The notes below the pieces were generated by a model. The model was not told the DNA's origin. It was given only the letters and a program-made list of their open reading frames with translations, and ran no database searches. From assembly GCA_964023205.1 (NCBI GenBank), contig OZ026842.1:8711407-8775406 (forward strand): a stretch of DNA of 64,000 nt, read 5' to 3'. The position numbers and the translations under genes were made by a program. Source of the DNA: Lutraria lutraria. Taxonomy: Eukaryota; Mollusca; Bivalvia; Venerida; Mactridae. The first letter of the stretch is position 1, and each line of letters begins with the position of its first letter. Positions 37,783 through 49,775 of the stretch are shown piece by piece.

Positions 37783-38832
37783 GGTTTTCATTGGTTTTTA
37801 GTTTTATTGTAAGATCCCATATTATACTTGGTAGCATAGTTCTGTTTGGTTTTCATTGATTTTTAGTTTTATTGTAAGATCCCATATTATACCTGGTAGC
37901 ATAGTTCTTTTTGGTTTTCATTGGTTTTTAGTTTTAATGTAAGATCTCATATTATACTTGGTAGCATAGTTCTTTTTTGTTTCCATTGATTTTTAGTTTT
38001 ATTGTAAGATCCCATATTATACTTGGTAGCATAGTTCTTTTTGGTTTTCATTGGTTTTTAGTTTTATTGTAAGATCCCATATTATACCTGGTAGCATAGT
38101 TCTTTTTGGTTTTCATTGGTTTTTAGTTTTAATGTAAGATCTCATATTATACTTGGTAGCATAGTTCTTTTTTGTTTCCATTGATTTTTAGTTTTATTGT
38201 AAGATCCCATATTATACCTGGTAGCATAGTTCTTTTTGGTTTCCATTGGTTTTTAGTTTTATTGTAAGATCCCATATTATACTTGGTAGCATAGTTCTGT
38301 TTGGTTTCCATTGGTTTTTAGTTTTATTGTAAGATCTCATATTATACCTGGTAGCATAGTTCTTTTTGGTTTCCATTGGTTTTTAGTTTTATTGTAAGAT
38401 CCCATATTATACCTGGTAGCATAGTTCTGTTTGGTTTCCATTGGTTTTTAGTTTTATTGTAAGATCTCATATTATACCTGGTAGCATAGTTCTTTTTGGT
38501 TTCCATTGGTTTTTAGTTTTATTGTAAGATCTCATATTATACCTGGTAGCATAGTTCTTTTTGGTTTCCATTGGTTTTTAGTTTTATTGTAAGATCCCAT
38601 ATTATACTTGGTAGCATAGTTCTTTTTTGGTTTTCATTGGTTTTTAGTTTTATTGTAAGATCTCATATTATACCTGGTAGCATAGTTCTTTTTGGTTTCC
38701 ATTGGTTTTTAGTTTTATTGTAAGATCCCATATTATACTTGGTAGCATAGTTCTTTTTTGGTTTTCATTGGTTTTTAGTTTTATTGTAAGATCTCATATT
38801 ATACCTGGTAGCATAGTTCTTTTTGGTTTCAA
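37783..38832. repeat. 65 bp satellite-like array, about 16 units
   Basis: Unit of 65 bp containing TTGGTTTTTAGTTTTATTGT, AAGATCYCATATTATACYTG and GTAGCATAGTTCTTTTTGG, highly conserved between copies. CCC/CTC and ACTTG/ACCTG variants recur, and longer blocks repeat, which points to multi-unit amplification. Confidence 0.95.
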
Positions 38833-41300
38833 TTCTGTACTTTCATAATTCTAAGCAAACCGTTTACATATACATGTATAGTGTGAACACTAATCACTGC
38901 AATAAATATGCCACCTTGTGTATATGATTACATCTAAATTATGTTTTTTATCAATCTTTAAGCGGTATAAACACAGAAGATATAAAACGACCAAAATGGA
39001 CTCGAGACGATTTTGCACCATTGAAACCCATTAGAACTGTTGATTGTCTGTACCAAGCTAAATTTACACGTTACACGCTTTGAAAAAGTTGGCCAACATG
39101 TAAGAAATACTTGAAATTCAAATGACTTTGATGAAAATTTCAAAATCCATTAAATGCAGTGTATGTTTATTGTCCTTTCGTTATTTTCGTACGATGACGC
39201 CACTTATTTCTGTTGTAATTCCTAATAATTTAAGAACTGTGTATTACAATGGGCAAGTAGGTACATTGTATTCAGTTGTACAAAGCAGCGTTAGTATCGA
39301 GTTCCTTAAGAAATACCAGACCTGTGAACTATTATCTAATAAAAGAAACATTGACATGTTTAGCATAGTTGTGGTTAGTGTCGACATACAAACCGATGAC
39401 CTATCACATTATAATCAGTAAAGAAAATCCCACAAAACAAAACGAGTTATCACAATAATTCACCAATAGTTCATTTGGAGGTGCAAAAGTCATGGTAATT
39501 GGTGAGAGGTATTTTTAAACTATAATTTCAAGCGAGCTTGAGTTCAAAAGATCCCTCGAACCTTTTTTTGTAAATAATAATTCATTCAAATATGCATTAA
39601 GGTATTCGTACGAAGATATCGAAATGATTATCGGAAATAATAATTTGTAAGGACATCAAATACTATAATTTGTTAGTCCCCCCTAACGCTCTGTCTTAAT
39701 ATAAGTACTGTGGAAGTAAAGGGAGTCCATCTAGGATCCCGTTCTATAAATAGCGGCTGCGTCATCAAGCTAACACTAACCTATTTCCTAAGACGCACCA
39801 TTATCCAATTTTGGATTTTCGTTCATACACTGCGGTTACCAAGTAGGAACATGGAACAATAAGCTGCATTAAATAGTTGGTCTCAATAATCGTAGGTACA
39901 CGCACTAAAATATTTCACCTGCAATATTTGAGCCCGTTCAGATATTGCTGATACATTCAACAAAAAGATATGATGCTTAATTTCAAAAGTAATACTTGAG
40001 TAATAATGCCAATGTTCATTTTATTGAACAAACAAATGATACCGTTTCAAAGGTAATACATGGGTAACGACAATGTTCACATTGAACAAACAAATGAATT
40101 TCAAGGGAAACACATGAGTAATGTCAATGTTTACATTGAACAAAAAGAAATACTTAATTTTAAAAGTAATATAACAAAGGTAAATATTCTCGGACCTAAG
40201 CATATGCACTTCGCCGATGATTTATAGCATGATTCAATGACATCCGCATGAGTGTATGTATTAAACATATAGTAGTAACGTTAGTGGAATTGGGCTAGAA
40301 TAAAACTTCTATTCTTGAATAAATGAGGGATGTTGTCCGATGATAAGATTTGTAAGCGGGGCATATCTTATATAAAGTAAGAAACATGTGTATGGGGACC
40401 TTCGCGCTCATCTATTATAATTGTAGAATGGCTGGAAAACTCTTAGATACGAAATATATAACTACAATGCGTATGTAAGAATCAATCACTTCGAAACGAT
40501 AGCAATGCGGGTTCAGACTAACCTTGTAAACATTACAAGGGAGATAAATGTGACAATAAAAAAACGAGTTTTAGAATAACTATCAGCCGAATACGTTTTA
40601 ACGTGCATGAATAGTTTTATCAATGCAATATGGCTATTCTATTAATGACTACACTACAGAAATTAATCCCATTTTATTTTATTGAGCAAAATCTTATCAC
40701 GCTGAATACAACAAAGACACAGGACTTAACAGTTATCCAAAAATATATTCACTGTCAGCGAATCATGTATGCTTTGTCAACTGACACCCAGTCATTTGCA
40801 GACTCTCAAATTCAACGATAGGAAAATACCCCAGACATATGCATAGAGAGGTCCACCGCCGTTCAAGCTAGCTAGTCAGCTCCCACAAATACTAACTTAG
40901 ATACTAATTGGATTAGAACACAAAGCAGCATATTCGTGAGTCATATTAGCCGAAAAGTGACGTATTCATCGTCTCATTGAAATGCTATTTGGCCAGCACA
41001 ATTTTTGCACGCAAAGAATAACATGTCATATCTCTTACACTAAGATCTAGTTCTAAAACAGATCGCCAAACATTCTGTGAAACAATTCTCTTCTCTGCTC
41101 GCTAATGTAGTGCAGATTTACTTGACGACTATCAAAGATACAAACTAATACCCGACACTGAAACTAATATCGATCAACGAAGAGAACATGGTAAAATAAT
41201 TCTGACAGTTTTATCACACTAATAAATCCTATCATATTTGTTAATTATCATTAAACAGTGCCAACATTGTAAAACATTTTGAAACATTTTCACTACTGCT
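38833..41300. other. Intergenic, no supported gene
   Basis: AT-rich DNA between the 65 bp array and the next repeat block. Frames such as 39122-39421 have no recognisable domain or splice support. Confidence 0.45.
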
Positions 41301-42960
41301 AGCATCCGAAAACACGTCTGATCTACATAAAGCCTAAGACTCAAGTGAAAATAAAACAAAAGCGATAGCTTCCATGATTAAAGTAATGCAATTTTACCCA
41401 TTTAAAGCCCGACATATCTTTTAAATCACTGTGAAACACTTTCATTCATACTCTCGAGTTTACCTGAAGCCTATGACTTGCCTAATCTAAGGAGAAGAAC
41501 AAAACAGAAATGATCAACGAAAACACTGACAAATACCTTTTGCCCGCATCTGAAATCATGTCAGATCAGCTTGAAGCTTACGACTCAAAGGAAAATCTAA
41601 CCGAAATGATGGCTTCCGTGATTAAAATGATCGTTAAAATAATGCAACTGTCCCAATGTCGAATCATGTTTCAATTTTGTAATTGGATAACGTTAGAAGC
41701 CGGCTCAAGTAGGCACCCATATGGCATACAGAGCTGGTTTGTATACCCGATTTAGTAACTTTAGCGGACATTTTAGGCCAGGTCCTGTTACTAGACGGAG
41801 AGATTCCTACTTTTGCAAGCCTGTAACATCACATGATGACTAGAAGCGGTTCCTAATGCTACTTCGTGCATCACCTCACTATAGCATAAAGTCGGTCTGA
41901 GGACACCTCCATACTTCTAGCAGTCCATTCCCCAACCCGACCCAAAAGAGACATTTTGAAAGAATTTCATTTCACTACCGCTAGCATCGAAAAAATGGAC
42001 CCAAAAGACACATCCGATCTACTCGAAGCCTAAGACTAAAATGAAAATCCCACCGAAATGATATACTTCCACTTGAAGCCCTCCATATCTCTTCAACTAC
42101 TGTGTACATTAAACATTGTCAAGACAGTAAAACATTTTGAAACTATTTCACTACTTTCCAGCATCTAAAAATCACGTCCGATCTAACTTGAAGTATATGA
42201 CTCAAATGATAGTCCCACCAAAATGATCTTTAAAATAATGCAATTTTCCCAATGTCGAAACTACATTTGTATTTTCAATTTTGTAATTGGATAACGTTTA
42301 TAGAAGCTCGCCTCGAGTAGGCACCCATATGATATACAGAGCTGGTTTGTATACCCGATCTAGTTAGTTTAGCGGACATTTATAGGCCAGGTCCTGATAT
42401 TCCTACTTTTGCAAGCCTATAACGTCACATGATGACTAGTAGCGGTTCCTAATGCTACTTCGTGCATCACCTCACTATAGCATAAAGTCGGTCTATTGAC
42501 ACCTCCATACTTCTAGCAGTCCATTCCCCAACCCGACCCAAAGGAAACATTTTGAAAGAATTTCATTTCATCAAAAAGACACATCCGATCTACTCGAAGC
42601 CTAAGACTAAAATGAAAATCTTACCGAAATGATACCTTCCATGAATAGGATAATGCAATTTTATCCACTTGAAACCCTTCATATCTCTTCAAATACTGTG
42701 TACATTAACATTGTCAAGATAATAAAACATTTTGAAACAATTTCACTACTGCCTAGCATCTAAATATCATGTCCGATCTAACTTTTTAGCGGAAATTTTA
42801 GGCCAGGTCCTGATACTAGACGGAGAGATTCCTACTTTTGCAAGGCTATAACGTCTCATGATGACTAAAAGCGGTTCCTAATGCTACTTTGTGCATCACC
42901 TCACTATAGCATTAAGTCGGTCTAACGACACCTCCATACTTTTAGCCGTCCTTTCCTCAA
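41300..42960. repeat. Degenerate large tandem repeat (three copies, about 0.4-0.6 kb)
   Basis: A block starting near TTAGCGGACATTTTAGGCCA and running through AGCGGTTCCTAATGCTACTT and CACCTCACTATAGCATAAAG occurs at about 41762, 42371 and 42786. Stretches with CATTTTGAAAC, CCGATCTA and GAAGCCTAAGACT recur between them. Spacing of 609 and 416 bp shows internal deletions. It is non-coding as far as I can see. Confidence 0.7.
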
Positions 42961-43865
42961 CCCACACCAGCCCGACCCTCGCATTTACCTTTCAGGTTAT
43001 TTCTTTTTTTACTTACCTTATGATTTCTTCTTTCATTGTGACAACTGACGTGCTTCTCCTCCGAGATGCGTGCAGCTGCATGGAATCACACTCTTCTTAA
43101 ATAATGCATTTTTACATCAGATTATTTTCGGAAAATGAGAGCAAGTTAGTGCAACTCTTGTGAGTGTATATCATAGAACGATGTATGAAATGTACGCAAA
43201 TACATTCGCGTACTAGACTGAATGTTGAACATTCTGTATAATGTGTGTGTGTGACAAGTTTATATAGATACTAGCCATACAGGTTCGAAGATCTTTAAAT
43301 TATGTCCTGATTTATAGTAAGCAGTGTATTTTGATATTTTAACGGATAATGGTCGGTTAAAGGGGTGTAAACTGAAAATAATGGTGTACTTCGTTATGAT
43401 TTACCTCCCATAGAAGCGGTATAATACCAATCAATCCGACAAAAGGTGTCGTTTTTGTTTTGTAGAAAAGCATGCAAATTGACGTTTAATCATATTCTGT
43501 TTTATTAGTAAACTTCATCATTTCTGTGGTATAAAGAGATAAATGAAAAAATGTATAAGCAGAGTCTAGTACCACAATCCTATACAAAATGAGATAGTGT
43601 GTAATGGTAGAGTGATTGTAATGTACAAAGAAAACAAGTAAATATATCATAAGGGAAATTGTACACTATCCATTTATGAGTGTATCACCCAATACAAATA
43701 CTTTACGAATTCTTTATTTTATTTATATGTTGTTTAACGGTTCGTTCGCCAGCTATGGTCATTTCATCGTCGCACATGAGAGAGATGAGAAAAGATGCAG
43801 GTAATTAGTATCCCTACTCTCATTTGGAATTGTTTTTCATGGTTCTTCGTCGTACCCGGTATAAA
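42961..43865. other. Intergenic, no supported gene
   Basis: I see nothing recognisable here other than ordinary AT-rich sequence. Confidence 0.4.
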
Positions 43866-44775
43866 GTACCGGTGTAACGTTTTCAAGGTCCCCCTTTTTC
43901 AGGTTACCCCCGGTAACTTAATACGTTTTCAAAGAACCGGCCCCGGTAACATTAAAACGTTTTCAAACTCCCTCCCCCGTTTTAATAATCCCCCCTCCCT
44001 ATATTGATTTTTTTGTGGCGAAAACGTTTATATTTCAGGTTATAATTCATACTAAATGATTCACAGTCAACATGGTTTATTGACATATAAATTCCTGTAT
44101 TTCTAAACTGAATATACGCAATACTTATATGAAGCTATGGAATCCTATTGGGGTCATGGAGAGTATGCGCCTTTATTCAAATATATTAAAGAAAAGTACA
44201 AGACATGACCTGTGCAATACCACACTTACTTGTTTCAGAAAACCAACAATAGTTAATTGTTTTTATCTATTTTTTGTCAAAATGATTCAAGATTGCATTG
44301 GTATTTGCGCAATAACGCTCATAGGATTCCATAATGAAGGAATGGACTTGTCAGTATATGACATCATTTGATTTCGTCGTATGATTTCATCATTAGGACC
44401 GCGTGTATAGTCTCGTATAACTGTAGTACATGTATGCATTTATGTGTTTGAAATTGTAATCTCCTTATTCGTGTGCAAGCTCTCTTTTATTATGAATTTT
44501 CCAATTATTACCCGGGGGTAATCTGAAAACGTTTTCAAAGCGCCCCAGGGGTAATCCGAAAACGTTTTCAAAGCTCCCCCGGGGTAACCTGAAAACGTTT
44601 TCAGATTACCGGGTAGGGCATTTGAAAACGGAGGGGGTAATCTCAAAACGTTTTAATTGTACCCCTCCCGGTAACTTAAAAACGTTTTTAAATTCCCGGG
44701 GGTAAATTGAAAACGTTTTTACATTACCGGGTGGTAACCTGAAAAAGGAAGAGCATGAAAACGTTACACTGGTAC
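43866..44775. mobile_element. Foldback-like inverted-repeat element with AAAACGTTTT units
   Basis: The left end GTACCGGTGTAACGTTTTCA matches the reverse complement of the right end (GTACCAGTGTAACGTTTTCA), and both continue into CCTTTTTCAGGTTACC. Subterminal blocks then repeat GGTAAnnTGAAAACGTTTTCA about eight times in the right arm (44510-44740) and three times in the left. The middle (about 44040-44480) is AT-rich and unrelated. I cannot name the superfamily or see a clear target duplication. Confidence 0.6.
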
Positions 44776-44887
44776 ACGCCACGTCATTTGTTCAAGTGAT
44801 TTTCTAGACACAACTACTTGGCTCAGTAGATGGGGACACTGGAAAAGCGTAATCGCGATAAAATATTAGCTCCCGAGCATTTCTAAA

Positions 44888-44913
44888 GGCTTTACCAACT
44901 GCGCCAACCGGAC
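44888..44913 (-). repeat. tRNA-like box A fragment
   Basis: Read on the minus strand, this gives GTCCGGTTGGCGCAGTTGGT followed by AAAGCC, a tRNA 5' half with box A. No box B follows, so it is a tRNA pseudogene or a decayed SINE head. Confidence 0.35.
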
Positions 44914-45460
44914 ATCTACAATCGAATTGCTAAACTGTAATACTATATTTGTTTCTTATAAACCCACTTTACCTGTTCAGATAATGGATGTAAACTTTTG
45001 TGTACACATAAAATGAAACGTCACTATCACATTATCCTAACTGAACAGTATCTGTCAATGAATTTGTATAGATATACATCACTAGGAATGTATAGTCTGT
45101 TTCAAAATGTCAACAGGGATTTCCCTATACTTATATTGAATTATAAAATAATTTATGCCAAATTTTTATCAAGATATGTATTTTTCTTTTTTTCCTTTCC
45201 TTTTTTCTTCACGTTAGTAAAATTAAATCTGACTAGAATTGTTGATATAAAAATGATAATTTTTGTTAAGACTTATTCCTAAAGCATGACTGGAAATAAT
45301 TATGTCACTGTTTATATTCATATTATACCATGCTGTCGTATATAATTGTATAGTTCATGAAGTTTAGTTAAACTACTGCACTTACACACAGTTGTAAACG
45401 AGGCGTCTGCTAGTTCATTTATATGGCTGACGAAACTGTATTGTCGTTAATCGTTTTTAA

Positions 45461-45709
45461 AGAGACATGCACTGGAACTGCTGTATGTTGGTTTTCATAC
45501 ACCAAAATGCGTTTAACACATATAGAAAAGTCAAAGAAGAATGTGCGTTCAAAAATGACTCTATAACGCGCGCGTCGGTGTTTGTGTGTCGATTTGAATA
45601 AAAGGCGATTTCGTTAATATTTTACAGGACTTTCATATATTGATTTGGCAATTAAAATGATACTTATTTGATTGCTATTCGAGACGCTTCAGTTCCAGGA
45701 CATGCCTCT
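45461..45709. mobile_element. MITE with TTAA target duplication, upstream of gene 7
   Basis: TTAA|AGAGACATGCACTGGAACTG on the left pairs with CAGTTCCAGGACATGCCTCT|TTAA on the right. The ends are imperfect inverted repeats of about 20 bp flanked by TTAA, with no coding capacity. TTAA duplication is typical of piggyBac-class elements. Confidence 0.6.
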
Positions 45710-45769
45710 TTAATATAGTGTACTTCAATTTATACTACGTGTGTCTATCACTTATTGCAGTATCGGATG

Positions 45770-46275
45770 CAATCTCTACCCAGAGTTGTCGTTCTTTTCC
45801 AATCCACACATACCTCTGTCAACGTCTCAATGTCAAGATCCTTGGCAAACTACACTGTGATCGATAAACATGCTTTTGTGTATATTTTATAATTATTTGT
45901 TAGGCGTCATCATGAAATATGTCATATTGTTTCAGAAAAACGCTTCAGGTTGCTCCGTTATAAGCTGTGTCATTAGGGATTATTTAACCTTGTAACTCTA
46001 AAACTAATTTGGAAGAATGATTGCGAAGTAAACAATTCAAAACACGGATAATATAATGAAGGGATGCCAAACTCGGATGTCAGTTTCCTATCATTTGGTT
46101 TAAGTATGCGATTCTCTTCAGATAAACAAAACAACACAATCTATGTTAGTTTATTTTTTTGGTATTGTCACCGTTTTTAAATCACAAGTCTGTCACTGTA
46201 AAGCCGGACTACTTTTTAGACGTTGACAGAGGTTAGTGTGAGCGTAGCGGGAACGACAACTCTGGGTAGAGATTG
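45770..46275. mobile_element. Mutator-like MITE, 506 bp, 9 bp target duplication
   Basis: The ends are perfect 25 bp inverted repeats (CAATCTCTACCCAGAGTTGT then CGTTC), extended by a weaker match to CCTCTGTCAACGTCT. The element is flanked by the direct repeat TATCGGATG at 45761-45769 and 46276-46284. A 9 bp duplication with long terminal inverted repeats fits Mutator-like elements. The interior is non-coding. Its right edge is 18 bp before the first gene 7 ATG (46293). Confidence 0.8.
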
Positions 46276-46292
46276 TATCGGATGGTGTGATT

Positions 46293-49244
46293 ATGAACTT
46301 GGAAAGTATATTTTGTATCCAAATGATACGGAATAAATCAGGTGACATTTTTTTAATTGCTGCTAAAGTCTTCATTATTATTAATATGGTCTTCTTGGCA
46401 GCAGTGTTTGGTTATGTACTGATATTTATCCCTAACTTTGTACATCATAACGGATATGCTAGGACGTGTCTAACAACTTTAGATGGTCAGTTCATGTGTG
46501 ACAGGACGGAAAATCTTATATATTCTTATGTCAAAGAGGTCAGTGTTAAACTTTTCTCTTTCGAATTATTAATATTTACATTATGTACTTGGTATTAATA
46601 CAAACTATGTACGACTTGTTTTCGTTGTTGCATGTTCACTATTTATACCAGTTGACTGCATTGTCTCTTTAAATATTAAAAGGATGACAAGACCGAAATC
46701 GGATTTAAGATAAACTTGCTTCTCCACTCGAGTGTTAGCTTAATACACATAACACTGATATATTACAATAACTTTAAGCATATGTCACTGTTTAAAATGA
46801 CGGTTTTATTTATACATTATTTTATGCAATGCTTAACAACTACATATATAACAGAAAAGATGGGGACAATATCTCTATGTAAAACAACACCATGCATTGC
46901 AGACGATATTAGTTTAATTTTCATCCAGATAAATGCAATATTGAAGGAGAATAGAAACTACTAACTTAAACTATCTATCTAAGCATTCTTCTACGACTCG
47001 ATCAAGTAAACATACTCTTAAAGTTTATCACTTTTAAGCTCTGATGTTAGTATTTGTTAGGCAAGTAACCCAAGTATAAACGATTCCACCATTTTCTTGT
47101 CCTTGACCTTTTCAGTTAATGAAAGTGTACTTTATGTTGTGTGTAGTTTACAAATCATTCCGGTCCTTCTGATATCTACTTTGAAGCATCGCGATGAAAA
47201 ACAATTTATGTACTGCCAAGCACTATTAATGTCCACAGTTCTTGTAACTTATGCAGAATATTGTAAGAAAACAAAGATACTGTTAACCTTGAAATAAACT
47301 TTGTGACTAATACATATTCATAACCTTCCCAGTATTCCGGTGTAAAGATTACTTCCGTATTGCTAAAATACGTTTCATGCATTATATACCGTACTCTGTC
47401 ATATGAATGCTGTTATTACGCATGGTTTCGCTGTACATAGCTTATATGCCGAATACAGCTCACACACGGGCTCTATTCGTTTGTTGACAAGTTATGCAGT
47501 TTACTGTGAACTGTATTCAGCGTAGCTTTATATACATGCTGCTTTTCAGGTTCTTGAAAACAGATATGAAGAGAAAAAGAAGGAAGACACTGAAGAAAGA
47601 GCGGAGTACTTTAGTAACATTGGAACAGGTCCTTCGAAGTACTCGACAAATGCAATGAAGCCCGCTGCAAAACTTGTTGGAAAGCGGGTACCCAAACGTA
47701 TGATTCTCATTATAATAAGATCATATAGCAATTTAAAGAATGTGAAAGGAAACATCTCAATTTCAATTCGGGAATATTGTAAATAGTATCATAGGTATAC
47801 GGATATATAATGAATTATTGAGCTCTTTAACTGTAATATTGAAATGAATACTAGTATTTCAGGATATGTATTTGAATATTTCCACTAAAATCTTTGAACC
47901 GAAATTAACGTCCAACTTCAATATTGAATATACTAACAAGTTTCTTGAATGTTGATTGAAAGCAGCACATTACTTTTGAACATAGTCAAACTTGAGTTAG
48001 CGGCCAATTCCGATTTAAGTCCACTTTACGAATAAATGCCATTTTTCGAAAAACTGTCGTTGATTATATACAACAAAATGACTTCCGGATAAAGGCCATC
48101 TGTCAATATAGGCCACATTATGCCTTTCCAAAGGATGGCCTTTGTTCACAGGTTGACTGCATATAACACACCGGTTTGAGCAAGGTATGTTCTACTTGCA
48201 ACGTGTTCGAAGGTCAGGTCTCTTCCAACTCTGAATGTGTACATATTTCAGCAATAATATCTAGATCGTTGATTGTCGTGCATGGTTTGAACAATATGTT
48301 AACACCATTACAAGGAGAAAAGTTATTTGTCCATCTTTTTATCTTAATGTATATTAGTGACATTATTTTATCTTAAAGCCTTTTAACATGGCGTGGTATG
48401 TCCTATCCATTCGAAAAGGCTATTTGTTTGGGGATTTATGTTTTGAATGATGAACTTTTAAGCTTGTTACATAGACATGTTGGTAGATAACATGGCACTA
48501 TTAATAATTTGCCCAATGTCCAATATTTCGACCGGAACCTAATTCATCAAGAATAAACATGTAGCGAAGTTTGAATTACATGTTTATTCTTAACAAAAGC
48601 CCCGGCCGAAATATTGAACATTGGGTTAATTAAATAATATTAAATAATTATCATTTCTTATTTCTTAAAACAATATTGCTATGTATTGTTTTTCGTAGTG
48701 TCACCATTCGACTAACAGTATATAAAATAATCACATGTATATGACTTGTTGCTATCAATTAATGAGCAATAACGATTTTTGTTTAATTGAATTTACAGAA
48801 AATGATACTAAAGAGATGACACCAATCGGTATCTGGTCGAAAGACCGCGAATCAGAAAACAGAGGTGGGTTTCTGCGCCATGGTGTAAGATATTATAAAG
48901 GACGTTTAGTTATTCCTGTTACTGGATCCTATTTCGTATACTCCTTTGTGGAATTCTATGAACCATGTTTCTATACAAACGGCACTCCTAATGTTGAAGA
49001 TAAGACTAGTCCAATTAAACACGGAATTTATAGATATAGCATAATGGACAATAAAAATACAGAAGTTGTATCAAGCGCACAACCACACAGAATTGCGAAA
49101 GATAATGATGAAAACGTGTACGGTAGTCACATTTCTACTGTGTTGAACTTAAAAGCTACTGATGAACTGTCTGTACAAGTTAGTAACGCGACGTTGCTAG
49201 AGTACGTAAGAGATAATTATTTTGGACTGATTTTGATTCAGTAA
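46293..49244 (+). CDS. TNF ligand gene 7 (clade A), three exons
   Basis: Type II membrane TNF ligand. Exons: 46293 (or 46323)-46538 (phase 0), 47550-47697 (phase 1), 48799-49244; 279 or 269 residues. The start at 46323 (MIRNKSGD) matches gene 8; the upstream ATG adds ten residues. Exon 1 has a helix of about 22 residues (VFLAAVFGYVLIFI core) and a stalk with TCLTTLDGQFMCDRT. Exon 2 is a charged coiled stalk ending AMKPAAKLVGKRVPK. The domain exon shows GRLVIPVTGSYFVYSFVEF, PCFYTNGTPNVED, LKATDELSVQVSN and YFGLILIQ. The donor of exon 1, GAG|GTCAGT, is slightly non-consensus compared with AAG|GTAAGT in gene 8. Two MITEs separate the exon from the upstream sequence it shares with gene 8, so expression may differ. 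Intron 2 holds a Tigger-like and a piggyBac-like MITE. Confidence 0.86.
47984..48160. mobile_element. Tigger-like MITE in gene 7 intron 2
   Basis: AGTCAAACTTGAGTTAGCGG on the left weakly mirrors GGCCTTTGTTCACAGGTTGACTG on the right, with GGCCATC/GATGGCC inside. CAGTCAACCT ends are typical of Tigger-class elements. The inverted match is imperfect. Confidence 0.35.
48512..48625. mobile_element. piggyBac-like palindromic MITE, copy 1 (gene 7 intron 2)
   Basis: A 114 bp near-perfect palindrome: CCCAATGTCCAATATTTCG at one end and CGAAATATTGAACATTGGG at the other, with AAGAATAAACATGTA/TACATGTTTATTCTT inside. The right flank is TTAA; the left flank is decayed. CCC ends and TTAA duplication suggest piggyBac. 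Confidence 0.7.
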
Positions 49245-49717
49245 TTTAAAAGACAAATTATTAACAGGACAAAACTTATAAACCCCCAACGCATATGTTT
49301 TTATGCACATGATTTGTCATACAGCACACCTCCTATTTCCCTTGGTTATTAAATTATACCGGGATAAACGTCATGTAATTTATAAGTCCAGAAATTTCGA
49401 AATCTGTATCTTATAAACAATGGTTAATTTGATCAATGATCTTTTGAGGTAGTTCCGATAAATTAATTTTATATAATGGGTGTCTATAAGTTTTGTTCAG
49501 TGTACTATTCAAATGGCTAGACCAGTATAATTTCTACGCTTATATAGTCATAGATCAATAATAATAAATCAAGCAAATAATTAGGATAATATCCGATGAA
49601 GAATTAGGATAAATTACATTACAATTTGTCATTTTTTAAAGAACATACAAAGATAAATATAATACTTATCCTCATTCAATCAAAATCTACCTGATGTGGT
49701 ATTGTACTAGTTTGACT

Positions 49718-49775
49718 GGCTAGATAGCTCAGCGGATAGAGCAATCGCACTTTTAAAGTGATTGTTTGCAATGAA
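49718..49775 (+). pseudogene. tRNA-like fragment, 5' half only
   Basis: GGCTAGATAGCTCAGCGGAT matches the tRNA-like sequence at 59737 through AGAGCAATCGCAC, then diverges. The anticodon loop could read CTTTTAA (Lys-like UUU), but the T arm and box B are missing. This is a truncated tRNA relic at the edge of the duplicated tract. Confidence 0.5.

Noticed and set aside
39122..39421. 99-codon ORF, + strand
   Set aside because: No domain, no splice signals and typical chance composition for this DNA.
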